From contig MU008224.1 in assembly GCA_010909165.1 (NCBI GenBank), positions 113,098 to 177,097 of the forward strand: a stretch of DNA of 64,000 nucleotides, given 5' to 3'. Source of the DNA: Anthoceros angustus. Its lineage: Eukaryota > Streptophyta > Anthocerotopsida > Anthocerotales > Anthocerotaceae. Positions 53,981 to 64,000 of this stretch are shown here, one piece after another. Position 1 is the stretch's first letter. Each line of letters opens with the position of its first letter. Made by a program: the position numbers and the translations under genes. The notes beneath the pieces were generated by a model that was not told where the DNA came from, searched no databases, and was given only the letters and a program-made list of their open reading frames with translations.

Positions 53981-56509
53981 ATGGACTCCAAGTGTGGTGC
54001 AGACGGTGTGCAAGTGGAGGGAGCTTTCATAGGAGTTGGCTGCAACAGAATAGTTGGCGCCGCAGCATGGGGTCCTTCAGGGCTCGTTGCATTTGGGGCT
54101 CATCATGCTGTTGCTATTCTTGACCCCGAGCAAGCCAAAATTTTGCTGACTCTTCCTGGTCACCATGACCTAGTGAACTGCGTCGAGTGGCTTCCTCGTT
54201 ATTCTTGTCAGATAGAGGAGCATGGTGAACTGTTGTTGCTAACTGGAAGCGCCGATGGGGCCATAATCGTGTGGGGCTATAAGCCCTTGGAAAGGAAGTG
54301 GAGGCGAGCTTGTGATCTGGGAAAAGCTCATGACAAAGCAGTCACTTGTATCTCTGGCTATGTTTTGTCTCCTTCCACTGCTTTGATAGCCTCCAGCTCA
54401 TCGGATGGAGCTGTGCGAGTTTGGTTGCTGGTACGGACTCCAGCATGCTCTATGTCTTTGCTTCAGAGTATTAGAATTGGCTCCAGGTCAATTGTGGCTG
54501 TGGCACTTGCGGCTCTTGTTGGTAGCGAAGGAAATTTTATCTTGGCGTTGGGAGGACTGGACAGCCAGATATATTTGTACGTTGGTAAACCAGCTGGAGG
54601 TTTCTCATTAGCTTGCGAGCTGAAGGGACATCAGGATTGGATTCGGGGCCTTGATTTTTCCTCTCCCATTGCAGAGGAAGAGGGCACTGCTCTTTATCTT
54701 GCCAGTTGCGCACAGGACAAGTTTATCAGAATCTGGAAGATTGTCCCCAGGGATAGGTCGGAGGAGGTGCAAGCGCCAAGAGTCAGTCTGAAAACATATA
54801 TTGATGGACCGGTGTTCAGAGTCGATGAAGAAACGTACCAAACGTCTGCAGAATCTGTTCTCGCAGGTCACGAAGACTGGGTTTACTCTGTCCGCTGGAA
54901 ACCCCCAGTGCAAGGTGATAGAGGAAGCGTGAGCCAGTCTATGTGTGTGTTATCGGCCTCCATGGATCGGACCATGATGATATGGACACCCGTGTCCAAA
55001 TCTGGAATATGGTTGAATGATGTTAATGTCGGGGAGCTTGCGCATACAGCTCTAGGGTTCTATTCCGGCTTATGGAGTCCACATGGAGACGCAATTCTGG
55101 CTCATGGGTACGGTGGTTCTTTACATCTTTGGAAAGACATCAGTTTACGAGGAGACTGGCAACCTCAGATAGTGCCCTCGGGACATTTTGCTCCGGTTGT
55201 TGACCTGGCCTGGGCCACCACTGATGAGTTTTTGCTTTCTGTAAGTCATGACCAAACTGCTAGAGTATTTGCCTGGTGGAATAGAAGCACATCGAAAGGC
55301 TTATCAACCTCATGTTCGTGGCATGAGATTGCTAGACCGCAGATTCATGGTCATGACTTGAATTGTCTAGCCATAATCAAAGGGAAGGGCAATCACAGAT
55401 ATGTCAGTGGGGCTGAGGAGAAGGTTGCCAGGGTTTTTGAGGCACCTGCAGCATTCTTGGATACTCTCTCTGGTGTTTCAGGGTTAGAAACCTTTACAGA
55501 GTATATCAGGAGGAGTGATGTGTTGGTGCTTGGGGCAAACATGTCTGCTCTGGGCTTGTCTCAAAAGCCAATATATGTGCAAGGCCAGGGTAGACATGGT
55601 GGGGACAACGTGACAGATAGCCTAGATACCATGGGGCCGGTACCTCAGGCAGAACCATGTGTTGTTACACAGCCACCCCTTGAGGAACATTTAGTGCAAA
55701 ACACATTGTGGCCAGAATCCCATAAGCTTTACGGACATGGAAATGAGCTGTTTTCTATGTCCTGCAATTATGCAGGCAGCCTTCTAGCAACAGCTTGCAA
55801 GGCATCAAGTGCAGATTTTGCTGATATTTGGCTGTGGCAAACAGGTTCCTGGAGGCCAACTGGGCGACTTCATTCTCATACGCTAACAGTTACTCAATTG
55901 GAATTTTCGCATGATGACAGATTTCTGCTTTCAGTATCTAGAGACCGTCATCTTTCTGTCTTCCAACTGAACGCATCCCCTGAACAGCTTGACCAGGTCC
56001 CGTACAGGTTGATATTCAGGAAGGAAGCTCATAAGCGAATAATCTGGGCTTGTGCTTGGAGCCATTGTGATAAGATTTTTGCAACTGGTTCACGAGATAA
56101 GTCAGTCAAGGTGTGGACTGTTGAGCAAGCTCAGGAAGTACAAGTGAAACTGGTCACCAGTTTGCCACTCTTCGGGAGCAGTGTCACCAGTCTAGCCTGG
56201 TCCCCAAGTTTGCCCGGTAAGCAAGACCAAGTACTTGCTGTTGGTTTGGAAAGCGGACTCTTAGAATTATGGAAAGGAACATTTGGAAGTTCTGGTGATG
56301 CACCACCGCAAGGTCCCGGGAAGTTTGAGATGAGGTGTTTGATCAGGATTGATGAGCACTTGTGTCATGTAGCAAGTGTCCATCGCTTGGGCTGGAGCAA
56401 TAAGATCGAGGAAACCACTGACGACATGGGCAGGAAAGCAGCTTTATTGAAATTGGCCTCGTGTGGAGCCGATTTTTCTGTTAGGATTCTATACATAGGC
56501 TCCCATTAG
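53981..56509 (+). CDS. ELP2: Elongator complex protein 2 (WD40)
   Basis: A single exon of 842 residues. The open frame continues 36 codons upstream to a TTG, but ATG 53981 gives the family-like start MDSKCGADGVQVEGAFIGVG followed by CNRIVGAAAWG. Many WD40 blades are readable: SADGAIIVWG, SSSDGAVRVWLL, AQDKFIRIWKI, SASMDRTMMIW, GGSLHLWKD, SVSHDQTARVF, GAEEKVARVFEAP, SVSRDRHLSVF, GSRDKSVKVW and GLESGLLELW. They fit the two seven-bladed propellers of Elp2. Elp2 belongs to the Elp123 subcomplex of Elongator, which modifies wobble uridine of tRNAs. Length matches the family (about 800-840). It is dense in CAG/CTG yet has no frame lesion, a useful control for the repeat regions. Confidence 0.97.
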   Translation: MDSKCGADGVQVEGAFIGVGCNRIVGAAAWGPSGLVAFGAHHAVAILDPEQAKILLTLPGHHDLVNCVEWLPRYSCQIEEHGELLLLTGSADGAIIVWGYKPLERKWRRACDLGKAHDKAVTCISGYVLSPSTALIASSSSDGAVRVWLLVRTPACSMSLLQSIRIGSRSIVAVALAALVGSEGNFILALGGLDSQIYLYVGKPAGGFSLACELKGHQDWIRGLDFSSPIAEEEGTALYLASCAQDKFIRIWKIVPRDRSEEVQAPRVSLKTYIDGPVFRVDEETYQTSAESVLAGHEDWVYSVRWKPPVQGDRGSVSQSMCVLSASMDRTMMIWTPVSKSGIWLNDVNVGELAHTALGFYSGLWSPHGDAILAHGYGGSLHLWKDISLRGDWQPQIVPSGHFAPVVDLAWATTDEFLLSVSHDQTARVFAWWNRSTSKGLSTSCSWHEIARPQIHGHDLNCLAIIKGKGNHRYVSGAEEKVARVFEAPAAFLDTLSGVSGLETFTEYIRRSDVLVLGANMSALGLSQKPIYVQGQGRHGGDNVTDSLDTMGPVPQAEPCVVTQPPLEEHLVQNTLWPESHKLYGHGNELFSMSCNYAGSLLATACKASSADFADIWLWQTGSWRPTGRLHSHTLTVTQLEFSHDDRFLLSVSRDRHLSVFQLNASPEQLDQVPYRLIFRKEAHKRIIWACAWSHCDKIFATGSRDKSVKVWTVEQAQEVQVKLVTSLPLFGSSVTSLAWSPSLPGKQDQVLAVGLESGLLELWKGTFGSSGDAPPQGPGKFEMRCLIRIDEHLCHVASVHRLGWSNKIEETTDDMGRKAALLKLASCGADFSVRILYIGSH

Positions 56510-56695
56510 GGGAGAATTTTGATATGACGACTCCCGGGTTAGCAGAACTCTTTGTGATCGGCTTGTTAGACTAATGTAGAGAGTTGTAGATCAAGCCTTA
56601 GTCTGTCACAGGGACATTGCCGGCATGCTCCCCTCCTCTGTGGACTCAAATATAAGTGGACCAAGTGGACAACGACCACGGTTCGTGCTTACGGT

Positions 56696-58179
56696 TCACT
56701 GCAAGAAGCCATTTTGCTTGAAGCTGTTGATGCAGTCCTGAAACATTGTCCCTAGACTCTTGAATTTGGCGAGGCCCAGCCTTTCAATCTTTTCAGTATT
56801 CAACCGATGAGGAATCTCGTTCCCCTTCTCCTCGAGGTTGGGACTAGAGGCAATACAATTCGGAGCTCATTCCATCGATTCAACCAAATCCCAGCAAAGA
56901 AATCATGGAGCGTCAGGCAGCTACAAACCTGAGAGGAAGTGGGTACTCTGGGTACTGGGTCTTCAGCATTTTCACAACCTCAGCCCAGTGGGCTACTCTT
57001 TCGGAGCAGATATACCGCCCTGATGTTGTAGGCTCTTCATACACAAGCAAATGGGCTGTGACTACGTCATCTATGTGAACAAATCCAATAATTTGGTTCG
57101 GAAACGTCTTGGCCCCACCTGCCAACAAGATTCATGGTTCTTTTAGTGTGCAGAGATCAAGATCGAGCATCCGGATGGCTTGGAATTATGCCGGATACAT
57201 TTTTGAACAGAAGTAACAAACCGCGCAGAAGGTGAAGAACCACGAGAATGGTGCTGGTGGGCATGGGTGGCAGCATGGGGCCAATCACAAAGGATGGGTT
57301 CACGACAACCAAGTCCACATTGTGTGTCCTGGCAAACTCCCATGCTTGCTGCTCGGCCAACGTTTTCGCCAAAGGATACCACAACTGCTCAACAAGCGCA
57401 ACGAAGCATTCGAACAGTGAGAACAGCAGGTACCGTGTGAGGTGCAGGAATCCGCATTGCACCAGCCCAGAAAGTAACCATACGTGATAGTCTCTGCAGT
57501 ATTCGGCGTTACTCCATGTTAATTCATCCAGAGGCGGCTCCTCCGTGCTGCGACCGTAATCGTACCGGATGGCAGAACAGGACGACGTCATGACCACCCT
57601 CTTGACGGAACGGCTCCTGTAGCATGCGCGGAGGACGTTCATGCTGCCCTTGAGGCAAGGATCCAGCAGTTTTGTCTGCATCCCGCTCAACAACCTGAGA
57701 AATTCTCATCAATTTGAAGCGACAATCGCACTTGTCAGTACTGTGCCAGCGTACCGACCTGGGGATCGTCTTTAGGTTCGTACAGAACAGGACTGGCCGT
57801 GTGGAACACGCCGAGCACACCATCCACAGCGGCGTCGAAGCTGCCTTCCTTGAGCAAGTCCGCTTCCAGAATGCGCAGTCGCTCCCGCGCTCCGGGCAGC
57901 TTCCAAAGGAACTCGGTTCGCCTCGTGTTCTCTGCACACGGTGCTTGATAGGATCATAGTGCTTCTAAAATACACAGTCAGGAGAAGAACAGCAATGAGG
58001 CGGCTGCGCTCGCAACCTGCGTGCCGAACTGTGGTGCGCACTGTATAGCCTTTCTTCAGCAGTTCCCTGATGAGGAAGGAAGCGATGTAGCCGGTGCCTC
58101 CCGTCACACACACTTCATGCGCGTCGGGCAGCCCCATGGATGGATGTCGATATGTTGTTGTTGCGGAGGCCCCTTCCAT
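56696..58179 (-). CDS. NAD(P)H-dependent reductase, DFR/ANR/CCR-like (extended SDR)
   Basis: Six exons with consistent phases: 58179-58017, 57931-57759, 57675-57484, 57384-57222, 57118-56929, 56843-56696 (introns 83-103 bp), 342 residues. The NAD(P)-binding motif TGGTGYIAS is at about 26-34, followed by the basic VRTTVRHAE that favours NADP. The catalytic Ser is in VVMTSSCSA (about 143-145) and the YxxxK in [10 protein letters not shown] (Tyr179, Lys183). The end reads [19 protein letters not shown] and [12 protein letters not shown]. The family reduces flavonoid or phenylpropanoid ketones and aldehydes (dihydroflavonol, anthocyanidin, cinnamoyl-CoA); substrate cannot be told from these residues. 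It faces ELP2 tail to tail with 186 bp between stop codons. Intact. Confidence 0.93.
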
Positions 58180-58306
58180 TCCTCTGCCCAGATTGCTGGC
58201 TTATAAGGGCATTGCACAACGCATGCCGATGCACTGGTTGCCAAACAACATGATGATCAAATTGACGGGCAGCAGAGCTTGAGGTGCGGGTAGTTCGCAA
58301 GGCCAC

Positions 58307-59280
58307 CTAAGTCCCACAACCTTTGTGAGAGGCACCTGGGTCTGCCCTTGGACCGTTGGTCACCGCCGTACGATCTTTGTTCACTGCTAAGTGTGTTGTG
58401 TTAGTCTCCACATTAAATTACGATTCTCAGTAATATGGTCTTCCCAAGGAGTATACTTCCTTTTTCTGACCAATCTATTTTTTAAAATTTAAGCTATTAT
58501 TAAGAATAAAACTAAAACATAATATTTATAATAAAATTTAATTTAATTATAAAATTTTTAATATTTAATTTATATAAAATATGAATTTACTCAATCTATA
58601 TTTTATATATTAATATATTAGTTAAGCATATACTTATATTTTAGGAAATATGGAGACTTTATAAAGAAGAAGAGATGGGAACACCTATCGACCCACAAGA
58701 GGGCCGGAGGCTTAGGGGCCAGCCCCCACTCAATTGATGTACTCAAAATCTTGGCATCTTTGAAGTCCATCATTTCTAAGAACAATCTCAACGTCGGGTG
58801 GCTGTAAATTTTTTGTGCATTTTGCTACAGTCTTATCTACCAAATGCCCCAATTCTCGAAACCTTGTACTTGTACAGTTCATCAATAAACACACGAGTAG
58901 CACCCTCTGAAGTAGAGCCTCTCTACTTCAAGTCTTCTTGCCAAAAAAATTAGATGATAATACAATATAGTGAACAATACATATATAGACCTCAAGGTGT
59001 CTGTACTCATTTGAAAACTAATGATTGGTAAATATGTTAGTAAATACAGTACACTAAATTACATAAAACAGTTCATAGTTTATCATGAGGATGTGAGGAC
59101 AAAGACAACTTTCACACATTGGTAAGACTAAAGCTAGACACAACGAAAGGTCACAGGATCTTGAGGTCGTGAGGAAGAGATAACTTTCATGCATTGAAGG
59201 GCGTCCATAGACAGCCTCACTAATTTGAGAAAGAAGAACTGACATGTACTCTCCCTTGAGCGGACATTCACAGCCCCTCC
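58307..59280. other. AT-rich intergenic region
   Basis: 58440-58660 is very AT-rich (A/T runs with TATTTATA words); the rest is unique. The minus-strand frame 59054-59362 (102 codons) partly overlaps the minisatellite and has no domain. The first bases are the reductase's promoter. Confidence 0.45.
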
Positions 59281-59445
59281 TTTTATAGTCTAGCTTGAAC
59301 AGAAAGGCTCTTGCAAATTTGCTTGCTTTTATAGTCCGGCTAGAACAAGAAGGCTCTTGCAAATTTGCTTGCTTTTATAGTCCGGCTAGCACAGAAAGGC
59401 TCTTGCAAATTTGCTTGCTCTTATAGTCCGGCTAGAACAGAAAGA
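59281..59445. repeat. 46-bp minisatellite, about 3.6 copies
   Basis: The unit contains TTTTATAGTCCGGCTAGAAC and AGAAAGGCTCTTGCAAATTT. Copies start near 59282, 59328, 59374 and 59420. An adjoining inverted word GAACAGAAAG/CTTTCTGTTC lies at about 59436-59457. Confidence 0.88.
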
Positions 59446-60275
59446 GCCTTTCTGTTCCTTGAGACGATCAAACCTTGAGACGATCTCATGCAGAACATGT
59501 CAAATGCCTGCCCTATCAACTTCTTCTTGTAAGCATCATTGATTCCCATGGTCTGTGTGTTACCCACAACAAACCCCATGGCCGCCTCTCGCTCTTCCAC
59601 AGACAGTTCACCTAGCTCATTTCCAGCACGATCCATAATCATGCCATCACCACCTTGTCTGAAAGCATAAGACTATGGTGTACTCACCAGTGTTGGCCAC
59701 AGCCTCCTTGGCTCACCAACCCTATTTACAGGAAAGAAAGGGAGCTTGTCCATTTCCTTCACAAACTGTAATTGTCTTCCTTCCTGCAATATGTCTGCAA
59801 CATACTTGTCTTGAGCTATTGTTAAGGCCCTATGTTGCTTCAACACTTCCAGGCTTGCTACATTTGTCCAGAAACTGCGGATTCTATGAGCATAAGAACC
59901 ACTCTGTATTGCATCAATGATCAGTTCTTGCCCCAACCAGCTTTGGATCTTCTCGTAGTCATCCCTCACAGACTGTCGCTTGTCAAACCCTGCACACACA
60001 TTCTCAAGTATGTACTAGCACTTTGGGTTGAAGATATGGATCTCCTTCATGATCCGTGCCACTTCAACTGCCGATGATCCATCTCCTTCCCTTTGCAGTC
60101 GGCACTCCCATCCAAAGTATGATCATGTCCACTGGATGCTTGAGAGCTTTAATCTGCCGCCTCCCTACCAACTTGATGTCAATCGGACACGCTGCGACAA
60201 TAAGCATTTTCCGTGCATTAGCAGGAAGACATCTGTGGGCGATTTTGCTAGCGGTCCATCCGAGCGCACACTAAA
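59421..60275 (-). pseudogene. Cytosine-5 DNA methyltransferase-like relic (retroelement type)
   Basis: Minus-strand blocks in order: ARKMLIVAACPIDIKLV and HPVDMIIL (about 60130-60220), GWECRLQREGDG (about 60080-60113), LENVCAGFDKRQSVRDDYEK (about 59950-60005), IDAIQSGSYAHRIRSFWTN (about 59860-59920), RRLWPTLVSTP (about 59675-59705), then ELSVEEREAAMGFVVGNTQ and KKKLIGQAFDM (about 59480-59620). The chain (Glu-Asn-Val, a hydrophobic GS.AHR.R.FWTN block, a PTL..T block, a target EE-REAAMGF block and a final GQAFD) follows the motif order of C5 methyltransferases, but the usual Pro-Cys loop is Glu-Cys here. One frameshift lies near 60113 and a stop in about 60015; the PTLVSTP and GGDG segments are separated by a stop. 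Similar C5-MTase-like proteins occur in some retrotransposons. Assignment is by motif memory. Confidence 0.5.
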
Positions 60276-60299
60276 TCCCGTATTGTGTAGTAAGTGGTT

Positions 60300-61187
60300 C
60301 GATCCCAAAGGAAAGTTTCGTACCTTCACCTTCAATCTACTACTTCTAACTACTTTTGATAGAATTCCGACCTGTCAAATCCCATCGCTAGCGGACCTAC
60401 TCCAGACTCTAAGGCCGAAGGGCCCAGGCTTGCTCGATCGAACTCACGTCCTAGGAAATCCTCAAGGTGGTGGACAACGTCCAACAACCACCGGCACTCA
60501 AGGGCCGCCTCCTAGAAGTGCCTTGGAGATAGGTGCACACGCTTTACTCAGGTCACTGGGCGTCGTGTGATTCGATGGATCAACAACCATGGGAGCGGAA
60601 CCCCATGCATTCGGCTTGCATTCGTCAGGCGCCGTTCCCTTCCCAGTAGACTCCGGGGGTCGAGTATTACAAGCGGTCCGGTAGCTAAAATTCCGTGAGT
60701 CCGGGCAACATCAAGGGAGAGCGCGAGGCCTACCATTAACCTCCTCGCCCTTGCTTTCCTCGACGCCGTTCGTCCTTGTCTAATCCTTCTCTTTCGCCGT
60801 CAAAAGCTTCGTTCAGTGTGTGGCTTCACGTTCGGATGAGGCGTGGCTCCTGCAATACCTCCGTGGCTGCGTCCTCATAAGCAGGGCCGATGCGGGCTTC
60901 TTCCCTCCTTGGCTCCACTGCTCTCGTCGCTAGCTACTACTCCGGTATGCTTAACCCCTCCGCATGCTCACGAGGAAAAGGGGGCATAGTTCTTTAGCAC
61001 TTGCACTCACCACCACGTGTTAGGAGGCTCGTTTCTAGAGCCAGGATGTCCTTCTCCGAGGTAGTTCGCCTGCTCGATGACTTGGATAGCGCATCCACAC
61101 TCCGCGGAGCGCAGTCCAATGAGTCCTCCCTTCCCTGTACTTGTGGAGGCTACCATTCTCCTGGCGCCTGGGGCCCGGCAACCTAGG
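60300..61187. other. Mixed spacer, possibly retroelement noncoding DNA
   Basis: No gene recognised. The GTAGTAAGTGGTTCGATCCC sequence at about 60285-60304 resembles the non-coding ends of plant retroelements. Frames up to 180 codons on the plus strand have no motif. Confidence 0.35.
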
Positions 61188-61568
61188 CTACCTCGGTTGT
61201 CTGGGCCACCTTCGTGGCCCGTCGCGCTTCTGCCAGCGCTTTGCCCAAGGACTCTGCTCCAACCTTAGGAGCGCATCTGCTGCTCCAACCAAGGAGCGCG
61301 TCCGCCGTTTCTCTGCCGGCGCTTCCATTGCTGCCGTCGCCAACGCCATAGCGGGCTTCTTCCTTGTAGGTCCACCCTTTGTCTTCGACTTCTCTCCATC
61401 CCTAGCTGACTCCTTTGGACGAAGCTTTGGACGAGCTTGCCAACAGGTCATCTCGATATGACTCCATCTCTTGCACGCCTTGCAATTCTCCTTGCCCTTT
61501 GATGCTCCGGACGCAGAATCATGACGGTGCGGAGCATCAAAGCAAGAGCGTGCGTGATCTACTCTCAT
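61188..61568 (-). pseudogene. Gag fragment with CCHC zinc knuckle
   Basis: The 126-codon minus-strand frame contains CKACKRWSHIEMTCW, a CX2CX4HX4C knuckle, followed by a Lys/Arg-rich stretch (KLRPKESARDGEKSKTKG). This is the C-terminal nucleocapsid part of a retroelement gag. The upstream gag lies at 61.78-62.56 kb on the same strand. Its MTase-like neighbour at 59.4-60.3 kb may belong to the same element. Confidence 0.6.
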
Positions 61569-61777
61569 GATGCGGCTCCATGATGCCTATGTTGCAAACT
61601 TCTCCTTTGGTGTAGCAGGCTTTGAGTAGCCACACGACTGTCCTTGCTGCCCATATCCCGACTTTTGTTGATATATGACTACAGTTGCACAGATGATTCT
61701 CCCTCACGATTGTGCCAATGATTCTTTGGTGACAATGTCTCCCTGGAGCACCTTTTGTGCTATCAGATATACTTCCT

Positions 61778-62560
61778 TCAACTCAATGCTTCTCCATGAA
61801 ACATATGCACAACATCAACAATCTTTCTACGATATCTAGAATTCATTGCTGCAATAAAAATTGCGGCAAATAATTTACTAGCATGGTTACCTCTTCCTCC
61901 TTTTCTTTCGCCATTCCTTGTGTTGTCGTGTCCACTGGCTTCTTCATTCTTTGCCTTGCACAAGCCCTGCGGACATAGTCAACTCCTTCTTCAATGATCT
62001 CATCCTTGATCTCCCATTAGCACATTAGTGCCTCACCTGCAAGTTAAGTAATTATCTTTCTGAATGCCACCTCTGCTGAGAACTACTCCTTGTATTTCAA
62101 TGGCTTTCCTCATGATTTTTATACTAATATCAGCTACTAGCTGCCTTAATCTGAGATATGCTGCTCTCAATGACTCACCAATTTGGAAGGAAAAACGTGA
62201 CAGCTCCTATATGTTTTCCAAGGAAGAAATGGGAAGCATTTCACTGAACTATTCAAAGGCCAAATTTACCAGATAATTTACTGGCATGGTTACCTCTTCC
62301 TCCTTTTCTTCTGCCATTCCTTCTCTTGACCGTGTCGCGGCTTCTTCATTTTCTTTGCATGCGGCCCTACGGACATAGTCAACTCCTTCTTCAACGCGAT
62401 CTGATCTCCATAGCACATTAGTCGTCACCGCAGTAAGTACTTATCTTCTCGAATGCCATCTCGGAAAGGCTCCTTGTATTTCAGCTTCATATCATCAAGA
62501 CCCCAGCGGAACTTCTCCTCAAAGTCCGCCATTGACATGGTTGCATGCATGCAGACTCAT
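61778..62560 (-). pseudogene. Gag N-terminal part, duplicated and broken
   Basis: Minus-strand segments: MADFEEKFRWGLDDMKLKYK near 62530-62470, GESLRAAYLRLRQLVADISI near 62110-62190, and KLFAAIFIAAMNSRYRRKIV near 61805-61880. They are typical of a gag capsid region. A segment of about 200 bp is repeated (about 61868-62030 and 62273-62430, offset about 405 bp), splitting the frame. Stops and shifts are numerous. Confidence 0.5.
61868..62440. repeat. Direct duplication within gag, offset about 405 bp
   Basis: TACTAGCATGGTTACCTCTT at 61873 and TACTGGCATGGTTACCTCTT at 62278 start parallel stretches that also share GGACATAGTCAACTCCTTCT. The copies differ by small indels (for example CTTCTGCC versus CTTTCGCC). 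Confidence 0.8.
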
Positions 62561-63660
62561 GAAGGCGGATGGCGAGGGGCCTAACCGATATGCCGTTTGT
62601 GGCGGGACTTTCGGCGATAAGCAGGCGCACAATCCGTGTCGTTGTAGGAAGTCAGTTCCCAAAGGAATGATAGGCTCCGTTTGCGTTTGGTGATTCTTAC
62701 CTCACTGCGCGTTCGGCCTCACACGCTACTACTACTTAGCGTTCACCGTCTGAGGCCGGTATGGCCGTTTAGGGACCCGTTCGCGTCCGTATCGTTCGTC
62801 ACTCACACTTCGATCCTTTCCTCTCTCCCTCACGCTACACTCCTCGGTCTTAGAAGGCAGCGCGGGTTACGGCCGGACCTCCTCGTCGTTCAGCGGGCCT
62901 CTCGTCCTCTGCCCTCCGGAGTTCCTCGGCTCACCACGTTCGATCCGTTCGGTCTTTGGGCGCTCCGGGCGAGCGGGTCACGATCACCCTTCCTGCGCAC
63001 ACCACAACCGTTAGGTCCGTCACGGGACCACGATCAATCTCCCGGGCTGCCTTTCGGTGACTCGGGACTCACGTTAGCAGAAGACACACAAGGTGCAAGC
63101 AGCGGCATCAACACCAAGAGAAGATTTATTGAGGCCTTGGCCCTCTTATACTACGCCGGTCGGCGCCTAGGTCATCGATGTACCGGGTGCATATGTTTGA
63201 TTACCTTCGATTTGCCGAGCGCCGATCCCGATCAACGAGCCGGATGCGCTCGTGCACCCCATCCACTAAGCCGGAGCTCCACCTCGGTGAAGGACCAAAA
63301 GAAAAAGTGAACAATTTGACGAGATCGCGATCGGTCCCAAGCCATCCTTGTCGAGCTACCGAGTTGAGAGCTGCTGAATCTTTAATGCTGCCCTTCAAAC
63401 CGTGTGCATTTGTCGTTGTCTTTGGAATGCGCGGGCCTATTAACTTTTTGTTGCCAATCGGCCGTGGGACATGTGTGCAAGATCCGCGAGTTGAAAGAAG
63501 CGCGTTTTATTAGCATGGCCACAAAAGGATGTCGAACGTGGAATGCCCTTGGATCCGGTCTTGCAAAATGTGGTGAGTCAAACATCACGCCACGCTTTTG
63601 ACAAGTCGAGGCACAAGGATGTGGTGAAAGGAATGCCTAAGGATCTAGCTCTTGTCGAGT
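62561..63660. other. GC-rich region, no gene recognised
   Basis: The plus frame 62681-63310 (209 codons) is Arg/Leu/Pro-rich with no domain, and the first codon is not clearly a start. 62690-63080 is rich in CGTTCGG/GTTCG words. Probably part of the retroelement to the left, or unrelated repetitive DNA. Confidence 0.35.
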
Positions 63661-63668
63661 AGGTTGCA

Positions 63669-63756
63669 TATGCTTACGACGCTAAGGGAAGATGCTTAGG
63701 ATGCTAAGGATGGATGATTAGGATGCTAAGGACACATGCTTAGGATGCTAAGGGCG
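63669..63756. repeat. Four-copy degenerate 23-bp tandem repeat
   Basis: The consensus ATGCTTAGGATGCTAAGGA is repeated with an offset of about 23 bp. The first copy is the most diverged (ATGCTTACGACGCTAAGGG). AT-rich sequence follows to the window end. Confidence 0.8.
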
Positions 63757-64000
63757 AGATAGCCGAGGATGGTAAGGCGGTGGCTCCTCCCACAAAGCCA
63801 ACATTATCCGAACCAAATTGTAAAGTTTCAAACATGAAAGACAAATCAAAAAGTAGTTTGAGTTATTTGAGTAGTCGGAATACATTATATAATATTAAAA
63901 ATAAATTAGAGTGATTGAAGAAATTCTTTGTCACTTTAAATAATTTTCAATAATAAATCATGATTAATGATCCTTGATTATTTAATTATAGTTTGAATTT

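Noticed and set aside
54608-54913. Minus-strand frame inside ELP2
   Set aside because: Shadow of the WD40 coding sequence.
62681-63310. 209-codon Arg/Leu-rich plus frame
   Set aside because: GC-rich DNA gives long open frames by chance. No domain, no related copy in the window and no splice context.

Overview
The window is nuclear DNA of a plant. The evidence is a set of plant-type genes with GT-AG introns of about 80-215 bp (GT92/DUF23 glycosyltransferase, PMR5/TBL-type PC-esterase, SEC14/CRAL-TRIO protein, DFR/ANR-like reductase, F-box protein, SPF30, ELP2) and Ty1/Copia retrotransposons primed by a Met-tRNA-type primer-binding site. Gene compactness, long CATA and GC microsatellites and the transposon types fit a seed-free land plant (bryophyte, lycophyte or fern), but that is a guess.

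Layout. 0-5.1 kb: a transposon-type ORF family in an inverted repeat, followed by a 1.5-kb direct duplication; both copies end in (CATA)n. 6.2-6.85 kb: a large TA/CA microsatellite. 8.0-8.9 kb: intronless SPF30 gene (minus strand). 9.4-10.7 kb: a GC-rich direct duplication. 12.4-13.6 kb: 5' end of a Copia element. 13.7-14.7 kb: decayed second copy of the transposon-type ORF. 16.4-19.4 kb: relic of a DUF7869-type transposase-like gene split by a (GC)45 tract. 20.1-21.2 kb: 3' end of another Copia.

21.9-39.55 kb: one Copia element with 174-bp LTRs (one difference) and a perfect AGACC target duplication. Its gag is interrupted by a second Copia in the opposite orientation (23.17-33.41 kb, 224-bp LTRs, one difference). 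The nested element carries an extra ORF between primer-binding site and gag, and its 5' end is present three times in tandem. The outer element sits in the spacer of a tandem array of terminal exons downstream of an intact GT92 gene (40.5-42.5 kb); neighbouring array units show the empty target site.

45-58 kb is gene-rich: PC-esterase (minus), SEC14-like (minus), F-box (plus), ELP2 (plus, intronless), DFR/ANR-like (minus). 59.4-62.6 kb holds minus-strand retroelement relics, one resembling a cytosine-5 DNA methyltransferase, another a CCHC gag. The last 1.4 kb has no recognisable gene.

The most unusual signal is not a gene. In several families of near-identical repeats, copies differ almost only at CAG/CTG (CWG) sites, by CAG to CGG, CTG to CCG or small indels, while host genes rich in the same trinucleotides read cleanly. 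CWG is the plant CHG-methylation context. This is either base-calling error at methylated cytosines in poorly polished repeats, which would leave a methylation footprint in the assembly, or an unusual mutational process.
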